A stretch of 8,717 bases of DNA, taken from positions 1-8,717 of the forward strand of contig JAAXHR010000235.1 in NCBI GenBank assembly GCA_012270805.1, in the 5' to 3' direction. The DNA is from Dehalococcoidia bacterium (GTDB lineage Bacteria > Chloroflexota > Dehalococcoidia > Lucifugimonadales > Lucifugimonadaceae). The notes beneath the pieces are model-generated. The model was not told the DNA's origin. It saw nothing but the letters and a program-made list of their open reading frames with translations, and searched no databases. Shown piece by piece: positions 1-6,474 of this stretch. The translations under genes were made by a program, and so were the position numbers. Position 1 is the first letter of the stretch. Each line of letters starts with the position of its first letter.

Positions 1-215
1 ATCTGACCGGGTGGTTTGATCAGGCGCATCAGCGCGAGTGCGGTGGTCGTCTTGCCGGATCCGGATTCACCGACGAGGCCCATGCGCTTGCCGGGCATGA
101 TGTTAAAGCTGACACCATCTGCAGCTTTGACTTCACCGCTGGACGTGAAGTACGAAACACCGAGGTTTGTTACGTCAAGCGCGGGGGTAGGCGCGCCGTT
201 AGTTATTTCCGCCAC
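1..215 (-). CDS. Peptide/nickel-type ABC transporter ATP-binding protein (DppD/OppD-like), 3' part missing
   Basis: This is the N-terminal 71 residues of an ABC ATPase that energises the importer encoded by the two permeases upstream of it. The sequence begins with the usual first strands of the nucleotide-binding domain (LDVTNLGVSYF, residues 13-23) and reaches a perfect Walker A loop GESGSGKTT at residues 49-57. The Q-loop, signature and Walker B lie beyond the left edge. I chose the GTG at 215-213 because it starts 2 bp after the stop of the permease gene, has AAGGCAGG just upstream, and no ATG exists further upstream in this frame before it overlaps well into the permease. Tight spacing implies co-transcription with both permeases. 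OppD and OppF types cannot be separated from this fragment, though the position directly after the C-type permease fits OppD/DppD. Confidence 0.9.
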   Translation of the reverse strand, partial: MAEITNGAPTPALDVTNLGVSYFTSSGEVKAADGVSFNIMPGKRMGLVGESGSGKTTTALALMRLIKPPGQ

Positions 216-217
216 CC

Positions 218-1186
218 CTATACCTGCCTTCGCAAGCGTGGATTCGCCAACGGGTCGAGCCCCGCGGTAATGAGGTAGAGACTGCCGAAAACGAGCGCGA
301 GCGCGAGCACCGGCGGTGTCCACCACCACCAGAGCCCGTTTAGCGGTGCTGAGTACTTAATGGCCCAGTAGATTGTGTTGCCCAGGGTGGGCTGGTTCTG
401 GGGACCCAATCCGAGGGCATCCATGCCGATGGTGGTGAGCATCGCGACCGCAACCGCGGTGGCGAAGCTCGCGGCGAGGAACGGGAGAAGATTCGGCAAC
501 ATTTCCAGGAAAATCAATTCGAACACGTTTGCGCCCGAAATCTGCGCTACCGAGATGTAGGGGCGTTCCCGCATCGTCAACACCTGCGAACGAATGGCGC
601 GCAAAGGCCACATCCAAACAAATGCCGCGATTATTATCGCTTGTTGCGTCACATCCACCGATGCTTTGAGCGTGACCGCGACGACGACGAGGATCATAAG
701 CACGGGAACCGTTATCAGAATATCTGCTAGGCTCTTGAAGAAATTATCGATTATTCCCCCAGTGAACCCGCCGACGAAACCGAGAATCGTGCCGATGACC
801 ATTCCGATCAGTGCGGCTAGGAACCCGACGTACATTGTCAGAGGCGTTCCCATCACGGTCAGCGCCCACACGTCGCGTCCTAGGCTATCCGTGCCGAGCA
901 CCGAAAACGTGCTTCGGTCCTCGCCCTTGACGCGATAATCGATCGTCTGCCACGGAGGCAAGTCGAACTCAACCGTGCCGGCGCGAGTCAGTTCCGGGTC
1001 TTGGAACTGAGTACCGATGACGCCGAACAGGGCCATGAAAAGCAGCAAGAACATCCCAGCCCACAGCGTGGGGTAGGTGCGAATCCATCGCAAAGGGATA
1101 AGCAGGCGGCGCGAAAGTTGTGTGTCAACCTCCGGCTCCAAAGTCGAATCGAGCGATGCGGGGTCGTTATCTACGTGAGTCGTCAT
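218..1186 (-). CDS. Peptide/nickel-type ABC transporter permease, DppC/OppC-like
   Basis: An inner-membrane subunit of 322 aa that forms half of the translocation channel of a family 5 (peptide/nickel/opine) ABC importer. A cytoplasmic N-terminus of about 40 residues leads into a first membrane helix (residues 41-59). A periplasmic stretch follows, ending in the hallmark LGTDSLGRDVWA (97-108) found just before the transport domain in DppC/OppC proteins. Further membrane segments lie around 115-138, 155-173, 183-197, 232-256 and 291-309. The cytoplasmic EAA-type loop, which docks on the ATPase, is around residues 211-233 (AQISGANVFELIFLEMLPN). The WWWWTPP run at 286-292 precedes the last helix, also typical of the subfamily. 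The gene starts 36 bp after the DppB-like gene. No clear ribosome binding site is visible before the ATG, but the N-terminus looks complete. Confidence 0.93.
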   Translation of the reverse strand: MTTHVDNDPASLDSTLEPEVDTQLSRRLLIPLRWIRTYPTLWAGMFLLLFMALFGVIGTQFQDPELTRAGTVEFDLPPWQTIDYRVKGEDRSTFSVLGTDSLGRDVWALTVMGTPLTMYVGFLAALIGMVIGTILGFVGGFTGGIIDNFFKSLADILITVPVLMILVVVAVTLKASVDVTQQAIIIAAFVWMWPLRAIRSQVLTMRERPYISVAQISGANVFELIFLEMLPNLLPFLAASFATAVAVAMLTTIGMDALGLGPQNQPTLGNTIYWAIKYSAPLNGLWWWWTPPVLALALVFGSLYLITAGLDPLANPRLRRQV

Positions 1187-1222
1187 TTGTGTTACGCAAC
1201 TTTACTTGAAGATCCGGATGCA

Positions 1223-2230
1223 TCAAGTTCGCGCCGAATAGTTTATCCGTGGGTCGATGCGTGGATAGATCAGATCGAGCATCAAAGTTGCGAGTGCGAT
1301 CGAAAGTATCACGAGATACACGATGCCGTAGAGCAAGGTGTAATCGAAAGCCCGGATCGCCTGCAGAAGCGATGTCCCGATGCCGGGATAGGAGAAGACT
1401 ACCTCTACGAGGATCACTCCAGAGACGACCTGTCCGAGCGTGAGGGCGAACGATGTCACCTGTGGAAGCATCGCGTTGCGCACACCGTACCAAGCGAACA
1501 GTCGCCAAGGCTTCGTGCCTTTGGCTTCGGCCAACAGCATGTAGTCTTCGCCTTGCGTCGTCACCATCATTCCTCGCATCCCAATCGCGGAGAATCCGAT
1601 ACTGACCAAGATTATTGAGAGCGCGGGAAGTATCGCGTGGTGGGCGGCATCCTTTATGAAAGCTAAACTCCATTCGGGCGATGTTCCGATCTTGTAACCT
1701 CCGCCGAGTGGGAACCAATCGAGTTGGAAGGCTAGGAAGTTGATCAATGCGATGCCGACCAAGTAGTAAGGAATCGCTGACAACGACATGACGGGTGGGA
1801 ACAATAGCTTGAAGATGCCTGAGGCTCCAGGCCATGCCACGAGCGCGCCTAGAGCCATGCCCAGAAACATGTAAATAAGGGACGAGATCGTGACGAGAAC
1901 CAATGTCCAAGGTAGTGCTTGCGCGATGATGTCGCGCACATTCGTCGGGAAGAATGCGACAGAAAATCCGAAATCGAAACGCGCGAAGTTCCACAGATAG
2001 CGGGCGTATTGCTCCCATAAGGGTTTGTCAAGACCGAAACGCTTCTCAAAGTTCTTAATCATCGCCTCGGTGTTGCCGCTCGATACAGCACCGCGGGAGG
2101 CGAGCTGGCTCATGCGTTCCTCGATCGGATTCACATCGGCGATACGCGGCAACACGAAGTTGAAGGTGGCTGCTCCCCAGATAACTAGGAAGAAGACCCC
2201 GATGCGTCTAAGGAGGTAATCGGCAGTCAT
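1223..2230 (-). CDS. Peptide/nickel-type ABC transporter permease, DppB/OppB-like
   Basis: First gene of the minus-strand transporter operon, 335 aa, the B-type channel subunit that pairs with the C-type permease. The N-terminus has the usual form for OppB/DppB: YLLRRIG, then a first membrane helix at about 10-28. A periplasmic part (about 30-98) includes the RFGLDKPLWEQYARYL block (64-79) conserved in the family. Five further membrane helices follow. The EAA loop is clear at 235-256 (EAKGTKPWRLFAWYGVRN), preceded by GEDYMLLA. The SYPGIG motif (280-285) and DPR near the C-terminus (326-328) are also family marks. The ATG at 2230 has no Shine-Dalgarno sequence, and a possible -10 box lies only a few bases before it, so the mRNA may be leaderless. 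The substrate is unknown; peptide import is the default guess. Confidence 0.94.
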   Translation of the reverse strand: MTADYLLRRIGVFFLVIWGAATFNFVLPRIADVNPIEERMSQLASRGAVSSGNTEAMIKNFEKRFGLDKPLWEQYARYLWNFARFDFGFSVAFFPTNVRDIIAQALPWTLVLVTISSLIYMFLGMALGALVAWPGASGIFKLLFPPVMSLSAIPYYLVGIALINFLAFQLDWFPLGGGYKIGTSPEWSLAFIKDAAHHAILPALSIILVSIGFSAIGMRGMMVTTQGEDYMLLAEAKGTKPWRLFAWYGVRNAMLPQVTSFALTLGQVVSGVILVEVVFSYPGIGTSLLQAIRAFDYTLLYGIVYLVILSIALATLMLDLIYPRIDPRINYSART

Positions 2231-2407
2231 CGGTTTTGATACGTCGTTTCGCTCACACGCGCTCGCGCGCTGTGTTAGATTTCGTTATGCAATGGTAAAC
2301 ACGCCCTATTCGGCATGCGGACAATCCACAACCGAACGTTGGTGTGGCAAACAGATTAGCACAGGGAATAAATGTTCAAGCCAATTGCTGAAGAAAGGAA
2401 TTTGGTC
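2231..2407. promoter_or_regulatory. Divergent intergenic region between permease operon and binding-protein gene
   Basis: These 177 bp separate the start codons of the DppB-like permease (minus) and the solute-binding lipoprotein (plus), so both promoters should lie here. A bulged inverted repeat occupies 2255-2275, and a TATCAA -10-like box for the minus strand is read from 2241-2236. For the plus strand the best -35-like hexamer is TTGGTG (2339-2344), but I find no convincing -10 at the right spacing. A shared control region would let both halves of the importer respond together; this is inference from the layout. Confidence 0.6.
2255..2275. repeat. Bulged GC-rich inverted repeat, possible operator
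   Basis: ACAC at 2255-2258 can pair with GTGT at 2272-2275, and GCGC at 2259-2262 pairs with GCGC at 2265-2268 around a 2-base loop. Three unpaired bases (2269-2271) form a bulge. It lies 25 to 45 bp upstream of the permease start codon in the divergent promoter region, a suitable place for a regulator to bind. Alternating CG-rich sequence can give such symmetry by chance, so this is tentative. Confidence 0.3.
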
Positions 2408-4330
2408 ATGAAAAGACTGTTTGATTCAGACACGCGACACGCTTGGCTGTTACGTCTTGTGGCATTCTCGTTAGTAGTCACGACCGTCATGGTCGCCGCG
2501 GTGGCGTGTGCCGAAGAAGAGCCTACGGCCACCCCCGTACCCCCAACCGCGACACCAGTACCGCCTACGGCGACTCCGGAGCCCGAGCCAGAACCCGAAG
2601 AGGCGATGAAGGACGATGGGATGATGAAGGAGCCGGCACCGTTGCTCGACCCAGATTCCGTGGCTCGTGAGAAGACTTTGATCGTCATGAGTGGCGGACA
2701 GGATGGTCGTTACCCGGACTGGGAAAACTTCAACAACTACGTGCCCGGCGGAGTTGGCGGATGGCACACTGGACCGTTGCAGACCATCAGCGAGCCGTTG
2801 ATCATGTTCAACCTGCTTACCGGAGAACACGAGATGTGGTTGGCGGAGACGATGGATATCAGCGATGACTTCTCCCAGGTCACGTTGACGATACGCGACG
2901 GTGTGTATTGGAGCGACGGCATGCCGTTTACGGCTGAGGACGTTGCGTTCACCTTCAATATGGTGCTGGAGCACCAAGACTCGATGGTTCACACCGCCGA
3001 GATTCACCTTCTCGACAGCGTCGAAGTGATCGATGGCAACAAGGTGCGGTTCCATCTCAAGGATCCATCGCCCAGTTGGTGGGTTAACACGCTTACTAGT
3101 AACCACGGTCTCTCAGAACAGATTGTCCCAAAACACATCTGGGAGGACAAAGATCCGTTGACGTTCACGTTCTACGACCCAGGTCAGGGTTGGCCTGTGT
3201 CAACTGGCCCGTTCGCGGTGGCTGATGCATCTCCTGAGCAAAAGGTCTTTGTTCGCCGCTCCGACTGGTGGGCCGTCGAGGCCGGTTTCAAGTCGTTGCC
3301 GGAGATGGAGAAGGTGGTCTATATTCCGCAGCGCGAAGAGTCTGCGCGTGCGCAGATGATCATCCAGAACGAGATCGATGCCATGAGCATGGCACCGGTA
3401 GCTACTCTGCTCAACATCTTTGAACAGAACCCAGACGTAGTCAGCTGGAGCAAGCAGGAGCCGCCCTACGGTTACTTGGACTGGTGTCCGATCGGTCTAT
3501 TCATAAACAATGCCTCCGATAGCCCAATTGCCAAGAGCAAAGACATCCGCTGGGCACTCAACTACGCGCTAAACCGCCAAGTGCTGGTGGACAATGCGGA
3601 GCGCGGCGCGGGTACGGTGGCGTTCCACATGATTACACCGTATTCATGGTTCGAGCCATTCGAAGAGGTGTTACATCCGATCTACGAGAAGCACACCGTG
3701 GATACGACTGATCACTACGATCTGATGGAAGAACGGATGACGGCGGCGGGCTATGAGAGGAACTCCGACGACATGTGGGAGAAGGACGGCGAGACGCTCT
3801 ACATGAACATCAACTTCCCGACATGGCTCGACCGGTACGGCGTCCACGTTACGAAGCAGTTGCAGGACGCTGGTTTCGACGCCGAGATGGACCTCAGCCC
3901 GGGTGGTGGAGCCGAATTCGGACGCGGCGAGCGCGACTACTCGTTTGGTTGCAAGGGCCCGTCTGGTGTGCTAGGAGCAGACCCGTACTACATGCTCTCG
4001 CTCTACTCGTCGGCAACGTTCCGGGACATCGGCGAGCCGCCGATCAACCCCTGGGCGACCGCGCGCTGGCGTAACGCAGAGTTCGACGAGATCGTGACTG
4101 AGATGTCGAAGATCCCGGCTACGGATCCCAAGACGATGGAACTGTTCGAGGACGCGATGGAGATCTGGTTTGAAGAGTTGCCAGACATCTACATATCGCA
4201 GCTCATCATCCGACACCTCGGAAACGAGAACCACTGGACAGGCTGGACATCGATCGATAACAACTACGGCGTGCTCCATCCGTGGCAGCAGGAGTTCTTG
4301 AAGATCGTCACTAACCTGAAGGCTAAGTAG
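2408..4330 (+). CDS. Family 5 extracellular solute-binding lipoprotein of the ABC importer
   Basis: A 640 aa substrate-capturing lipoprotein that should work with the divergent permeases and ATPase. Residues 1-33 form a signal peptide: basic MKR start, hydrophobic core about 14-32, lipobox AVAC, with lipid-anchored Cys34. Next comes a low-complexity linker (35-76) with three PTATPxP units followed by alternating Glu-Pro and acidic residues, a spacer that lifts the domain off the membrane. The binding domain runs from about residue 88 to the end and carries the SBP_bac_5 hallmark YWSDGMPFTAEDVAFTF at 167-183. I prefer the ATG at 2408, preceded by GAAAGGA with an 8-base gap; the in-frame ATG at 2372 (after AGGGA) would add 12 residues and is possible. 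The ligand is not predictable; peptides, oligosaccharides and nickel are all known in the family. A hairpin terminator follows. Confidence 0.95.
   Translation: MKRLFDSDTRHAWLLRLVAFSLVVTTVMVAAVACAEEEPTATPVPPTATPVPPTATPEPEPEPEEAMKDDGMMKEPAPLLDPDSVAREKTLIVMSGGQDGRYPDWENFNNYVPGGVGGWHTGPLQTISEPLIMFNLLTGEHEMWLAETMDISDDFSQVTLTIRDGVYWSDGMPFTAEDVAFTFNMVLEHQDSMVHTAEIHLLDSVEVIDGNKVRFHLKDPSPSWWVNTLTSNHGLSEQIVPKHIWEDKDPLTFTFYDPGQGWPVSTGPFAVADASPEQKVFVRRSDWWAVEAGFKSLPEMEKVVYIPQREESARAQMIIQNEIDAMSMAPVATLLNIFEQNPDVVSWSKQEPPYGYLDWCPIGLFINNASDSPIAKSKDIRWALNYALNRQVLVDNAERGAGTVAFHMITPYSWFEPFEEVLHPIYEKHTVDTTDHYDLMEERMTAAGYERNSDDMWEKDGETLYMNINFPTWLDRYGVHVTKQLQDAGFDAEMDLSPGGGAEFGRGERDYSFGCKGPSGVLGADPYYMLSLYSSATFRDIGEPPINPWATARWRNAEFDEIVTEMSKIPATDPKTMELFEDAMEIWFEELPDIYISQLIIRHLGNENHWTGWTSIDNNYGVLHPWQQEFLKIVTNLKAK
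2522..2584 (+). repeat. In-frame 21-bp repeats encoding PTATPVP units
   Basis: Three consecutive 7-codon units (residues 39-45, 46-52 and 53-59 of the binding lipoprotein) read PTATPVP, PTATPVP and PTATPEP. The DNA copies differ at many third positions, so the repetition is better kept at protein than at DNA level. They form the flexible tether after the lipidated cysteine. This type of linker is frequent in Chloroflexota lipoproteins, by my recollection, and is the main hint to the host lineage. Confidence 0.85.
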
Positions 4331-4346
4331 GTACCATGTTGATATT

Positions 4347-4376
4347 CGGCGGGGGTGTCGATTGCCCCCGCCGTTT
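4347..4376 (+). terminator. Rho-independent terminator after the binding-protein gene
   Basis: A perfect 9-bp stem, CGGCGGGGG (4347-4355) with CCCCCGCCG (4365-4373), closes a 9-base loop and is followed by TTT. It begins 16 bp after the stop codon of the solute-binding protein. The T-tract is short, but the stem is very stable, and the position is right. Confidence 0.8.
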
Positions 4377-4380
4377 AGCT

Positions 4381-4480
4381 TCAGGCAGCTTTCTGAACTA
4401 CCACGATCATCTGCCGGTTGCGTATGGTGTGTAGTCCCGCCTGCAGGTCGCCCTCTAGGTTCGTCAGTCTCAACCGGGCG
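4381..4480 (-). pseudogene. Possible 3' remnant of a degraded gene (methyltransferase-like C-terminus?)
   Basis: On the minus strand an open frame ends in TGA at 4383-4381, and its last 20 or so codons read GLHTIRNRQMIVVVQKAA. This looks like the final beta-strand of a SAM methyltransferase. The methyltransferase in this same window ends with a similar NTRRMIMVAMKES. The frame stays open upstream to a stop at 4542-4540, but the upstream codons fall within the palindromic repeat at 4491-4508, so the original 5' part is absent. A GTG at 4524-4522 would give only 47 aa. I read this as a relic left after a deletion or repeat insertion. The evidence is one short peptide pattern, so confidence is low. 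Confidence 0.3.
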
Positions 4481-4490
4481 ACGGTTTGGG

Positions 4491-4508
4491 TTCCGGCTTT
4501 CGCCGGAA
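4491..4508. repeat. Short palindrome of the dispersed TTCCGGC...GCCGGAA type
   Basis: TTCCGGC (4491-4497) and GCCGGAA (4502-4508) form a perfect 7-bp inverted repeat around TTTC, continuing into ATGACG. From general memory, this sequence is a common dispersed intergenic repeat in many bacterial genomes, often mistranslated as GSGFRRND or VIPAKAGTQ. Here it sits just upstream of the dioxygenase gene and at the broken edge of the possible gene remnant. Copy number in this genome cannot be seen from one window. Confidence 0.65.
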
Positions 4509-4545
4509 TGACGTATGTTTTCACAAGCCAGGAGTCAGGCTATCG

Positions 4546-5286
4546 ATGAACGACCAAGAACGATATCTGTTCGACCTTAAGGGCTACCTCGTCGTGCCGG
4601 GTGCGCTGACCCAGGAGCAAATCGCGAGACTCAACAGCGTGCTAGACCAGCATATCGCTAGCGAGTGCCCGCCGGATATGCGCACGCACAGGTTTGGACC
4701 GTTGCTTGATTGGGGGAAGGGCTATCGCGACTTGATAGACAACCCGGCGATTACTCCTTACTTGTCCGAATTGCTGGGCGACGATTTCCGGCTCGACCAC
4801 GTCTATCTTGACGTGATCAGGTCGGGCAAGGGACCGATAGGCACTCGACTCCACGGCGGTGCGGTGCCATTTAATCCGACGCATTACTTCCGTTTCGAGG
4901 GCGGGCAAATGCACAACGGCCTTTCGGTGGTGGCCTACAACCTGAAAGACGTGGGACCGTGCGACGGTGGTTTTGGCTGTGTACCGGGCTCGCACAAGAG
5001 CAACTATTCGTTTCCGGATGAGTGGAAGGAGATGGAGGAGCCCGGTCCGTTGGTCGAGCGGGTGACGGGTCCTGCGGGGACAGCGATCATTTTTACGGAG
5101 GCGTTGACGCATGGGACGCTGCCGTGGGCAGGTTCGGACGAGCGTCGGACGATATTCTTCAAGTACAGTCCGCACCCCGTATCGTGGTCGGCGGACTACT
5201 TCGATCCGGACGACTATCCAGACCTCACGTACGCGCAGCGCGGCATCTTAGAGGGACCGAACGCGCGCTACCGCGGCAGACACTGA
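4546..5286 (+). CDS. PhyH-superfamily Fe(II)/2-oxoglutarate oxygenase with H-G-G in place of H-x-D
   Basis: A 246 aa protein of the phytanoyl-CoA dioxygenase (PhyH) superfamily, which uses iron and 2-oxoglutarate to hydroxylate, or in some branches halogenate, small molecules. Visible marks: N-terminal FDLKGYLVVPGALTQEQI (9-26), double-stranded helix core with VPGSHK (146-151), distal iron ligand His189 in ALTHGTLPW, and a basic pair R200-R201 suited to bind 2-oxoglutarate. The proximal iron motif should be H-x-D/E; it reads His103-Gly104-Gly105. Spacing to the following LSVVAYNL strand (126-133) agrees with the usual motif position. I chose the ATG at 4546, with AGGAG at 4530-4534 and TCAGG at 4535-4539; a TTG at 4486 would translate through the dispersed palindrome. 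Single gene between two terminator-like hairpins; substrate unknown. Confidence 0.88.
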   Translation: MNDQERYLFDLKGYLVVPGALTQEQIARLNSVLDQHIASECPPDMRTHRFGPLLDWGKGYRDLIDNPAITPYLSELLGDDFRLDHVYLDVIRSGKGPIGTRLHGGAVPFNPTHYFRFEGGQMHNGLSVVAYNLKDVGPCDGGFGCVPGSHKSNYSFPDEWKEMEEPGPLVERVTGPAGTAIIFTEALTHGTLPWAGSDERRTIFFKYSPHPVSWSADYFDPDDYPDLTYAQRGILEGPNARYRGRH

Positions 5287-5335
5287 TCCGAAGGCGCTTT
5301 GACCTGAGTCGTGGGTTGACGGTTGGATGGATGAT

Positions 5336-5352
5336 GGGGCTTTCTGAGCCCC
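5336..5352. terminator. Possible bidirectional terminator between convergent genes
   Basis: GGGGCT (5336-5341) and AGCCCC (5347-5352) form a perfect 6-bp stem with a 5-base loop. It lies in the 100 bp between the stop codons of the dioxygenase (plus) and the nuclease-like gene (minus), where both transcripts should end. The flanks are only moderately T-rich on the plus side (TCGTTGATTTGTT) and have no A-tract for the minus side, so it is a modest candidate. Confidence 0.45.
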
Positions 5353-5386
5353 TCGTTGATTTGTTCCCGAAACGGCGTGTTACCGA

Positions 5387-6463
5387 TCAACTGTTACAGA
5401 CTAACGCCAAGAGGAGGAAGATTAAGAACACAGCGAGTAAGATCGCAAAACAAACGGATGGGTCAGAGCTTACCGGTTCATCGGACTGGGGTCTGTAACT
5501 TCGCTTTCCGGGTTCCTGTCGCTGTGGGATGGTTGATTGGGGTGGTTGAATGTCTTCGATATATGTGCGATCTAGTTCGAGGTCTTGGGATGCGAATTCA
5601 TTTTCACCTCCCGCTCCATAATCCCAAGGGGGCTCTAGCTGATTTTCGAATGCCCACATCCCACGACGGTCGCGCCTTGCAACCTCTTCTGATCTTTGCC
5701 ATGGCGGTTTATCGGACTTAGGCTTGGCATCTCTTTGTCTGGATGCCTTCCGATATGGGAAAGTTGGTTGGCGTGGTCGAGGATCTTCGGGATATTTTCG
5801 TACGGGGTCAGGCGGACGTGTAATGTTGATATCTGGTAGGCGTTTTTGAGTTGCCTGTTCACCGACTGGTGTCCGCTCTTCAGGTACTTGGGCATTTTGC
5901 AGTTGTCTTTCCTCGGTCCTCATGCGCGCTTGCTCTATGATCCTCGCAAGCCTTGCCGACTTCTTGCGCTCTTCCGATCGCATCTTCTTCGCGCGCTGCT
6001 GTTCCCTGCTTCTCTTACGGTAGGTCCGTGGCTCTACACGTTGAGAGTTGTTTGCCCACATTCCGCGTGAGTTGCTGCAAGCCTCATCCTCAGCGGATTG
6101 AGCGCCTTCTAATTCGCCGAAATCTGGATAGTTCCGCGCTAGTCCCGCACTAATCATTCGCAGGTTTAGCGAATCTTTGTGGCCGTGTTCGCTGTAAACC
6201 TCGGCAACGAGTCTGTTGTAATCGTCGATTTCGTGAACGTAAATGTAGGCTGATGAGCCCGCGATGCTTTTTAAGTGGCTGCGCGCGTGTTCGTAATATT
6301 GTTGACCACGCTCGTCAGCATCGATACCGGCCAACCGAACTTCGCATCGCTCACCTGATCGAAGGGTTACTTCGAGACTGTCGCCGTCTATGACACGAAT
6401 GTCGGTAACGTGGATCTTTTCACCGTCTTTAGTTGATTTCCGAAGCGATTCGAAGCGATGCAT
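5387..6463 (-). CDS. Staphylococcal-nuclease-like protein with charged linker and C-terminal membrane segment
   Basis: A 358 aa protein, last of the five-gene minus-strand set. Residues 18-137 match the SNase (thermonuclease) fold. All key residues align: Asp28 in VIDGDSLEV (Asp21 of SNase), Arg43, Asp48 and Glu51 in VRLAGIDADE (Arg35, Asp40, Glu43), and Arg84 in DYNRLVAEVY (Arg87). It is thus probably a Ca-dependent phosphodiesterase. A highly charged linker (140-330; Arg, Lys, Glu, Gln, Pro) follows, containing a second copy of the SNase C-terminal motif RGMWA (267-271; first at 133-137). Residues 337-355 are a strongly hydrophobic helix ending in CNS, a probable tail anchor. There is no N-terminal signal peptide, so the nuclease domain may face the cytoplasm. 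I prefer the ATG at 6463, with AGAGGTGAGG directly before it; a TTG at 6478 would add 5 residues and overlap the methyltransferase stop. Confidence 0.82.
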   Translation of the reverse strand: MHRFESLRKSTKDGEKIHVTDIRVIDGDSLEVTLRSGERCEVRLAGIDADERGQQYYEHARSHLKSIAGSSAYIYVHEIDDYNRLVAEVYSEHGHKDSLNLRMISAGLARNYPDFGELEGAQSAEDEACSNSRGMWANNSQRVEPRTYRKRSREQQRAKKMRSEERKKSARLARIIEQARMRTEERQLQNAQVPEERTPVGEQATQKRLPDINITRPPDPVRKYPEDPRPRQPTFPYRKASRQRDAKPKSDKPPWQRSEEVARRDRRGMWAFENQLEPPWDYGAGGENEFASQDLELDRTYIEDIQPPQSTIPQRQEPGKRSYRPQSDEPVSSDPSVCFAILLAVFLIFLLLALVCNS

Positions 6464-6474
6464 TTCCTCACCTC

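Noticed and set aside
16..270. Plus-strand 84-codon open frame at the left edge
   Set aside because: It is antisense to the ABC ATPase start, which carries an unmistakable Walker A on the minus strand.
1001..1618. A 205-codon plus-strand open frame across the junction of the two permease genes
   Set aside because: It is antisense to the clear DppB and DppC coding sequences, has a charged, patternless composition, no binding site, and matches no family I know.
5022..5498. A 158-codon plus-strand open frame spanning the end of the oxygenase and the start of the convergent gene
   Set aside because: It overlaps the conserved C-terminal half of the oxygenase in another frame and then the antisense of the nuclease-like gene; its translation has no recognisable structure.
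6441..6460. Tandem 10-bp direct repeat CGAAGCGATT/CGAAGCGATG at the start of the nuclease-like gene
   Set aside because: Only two units, inside codons 2-7 of the gene, encoding HRFESLR; likely chance or simple slippage with no regulatory meaning that I can support.
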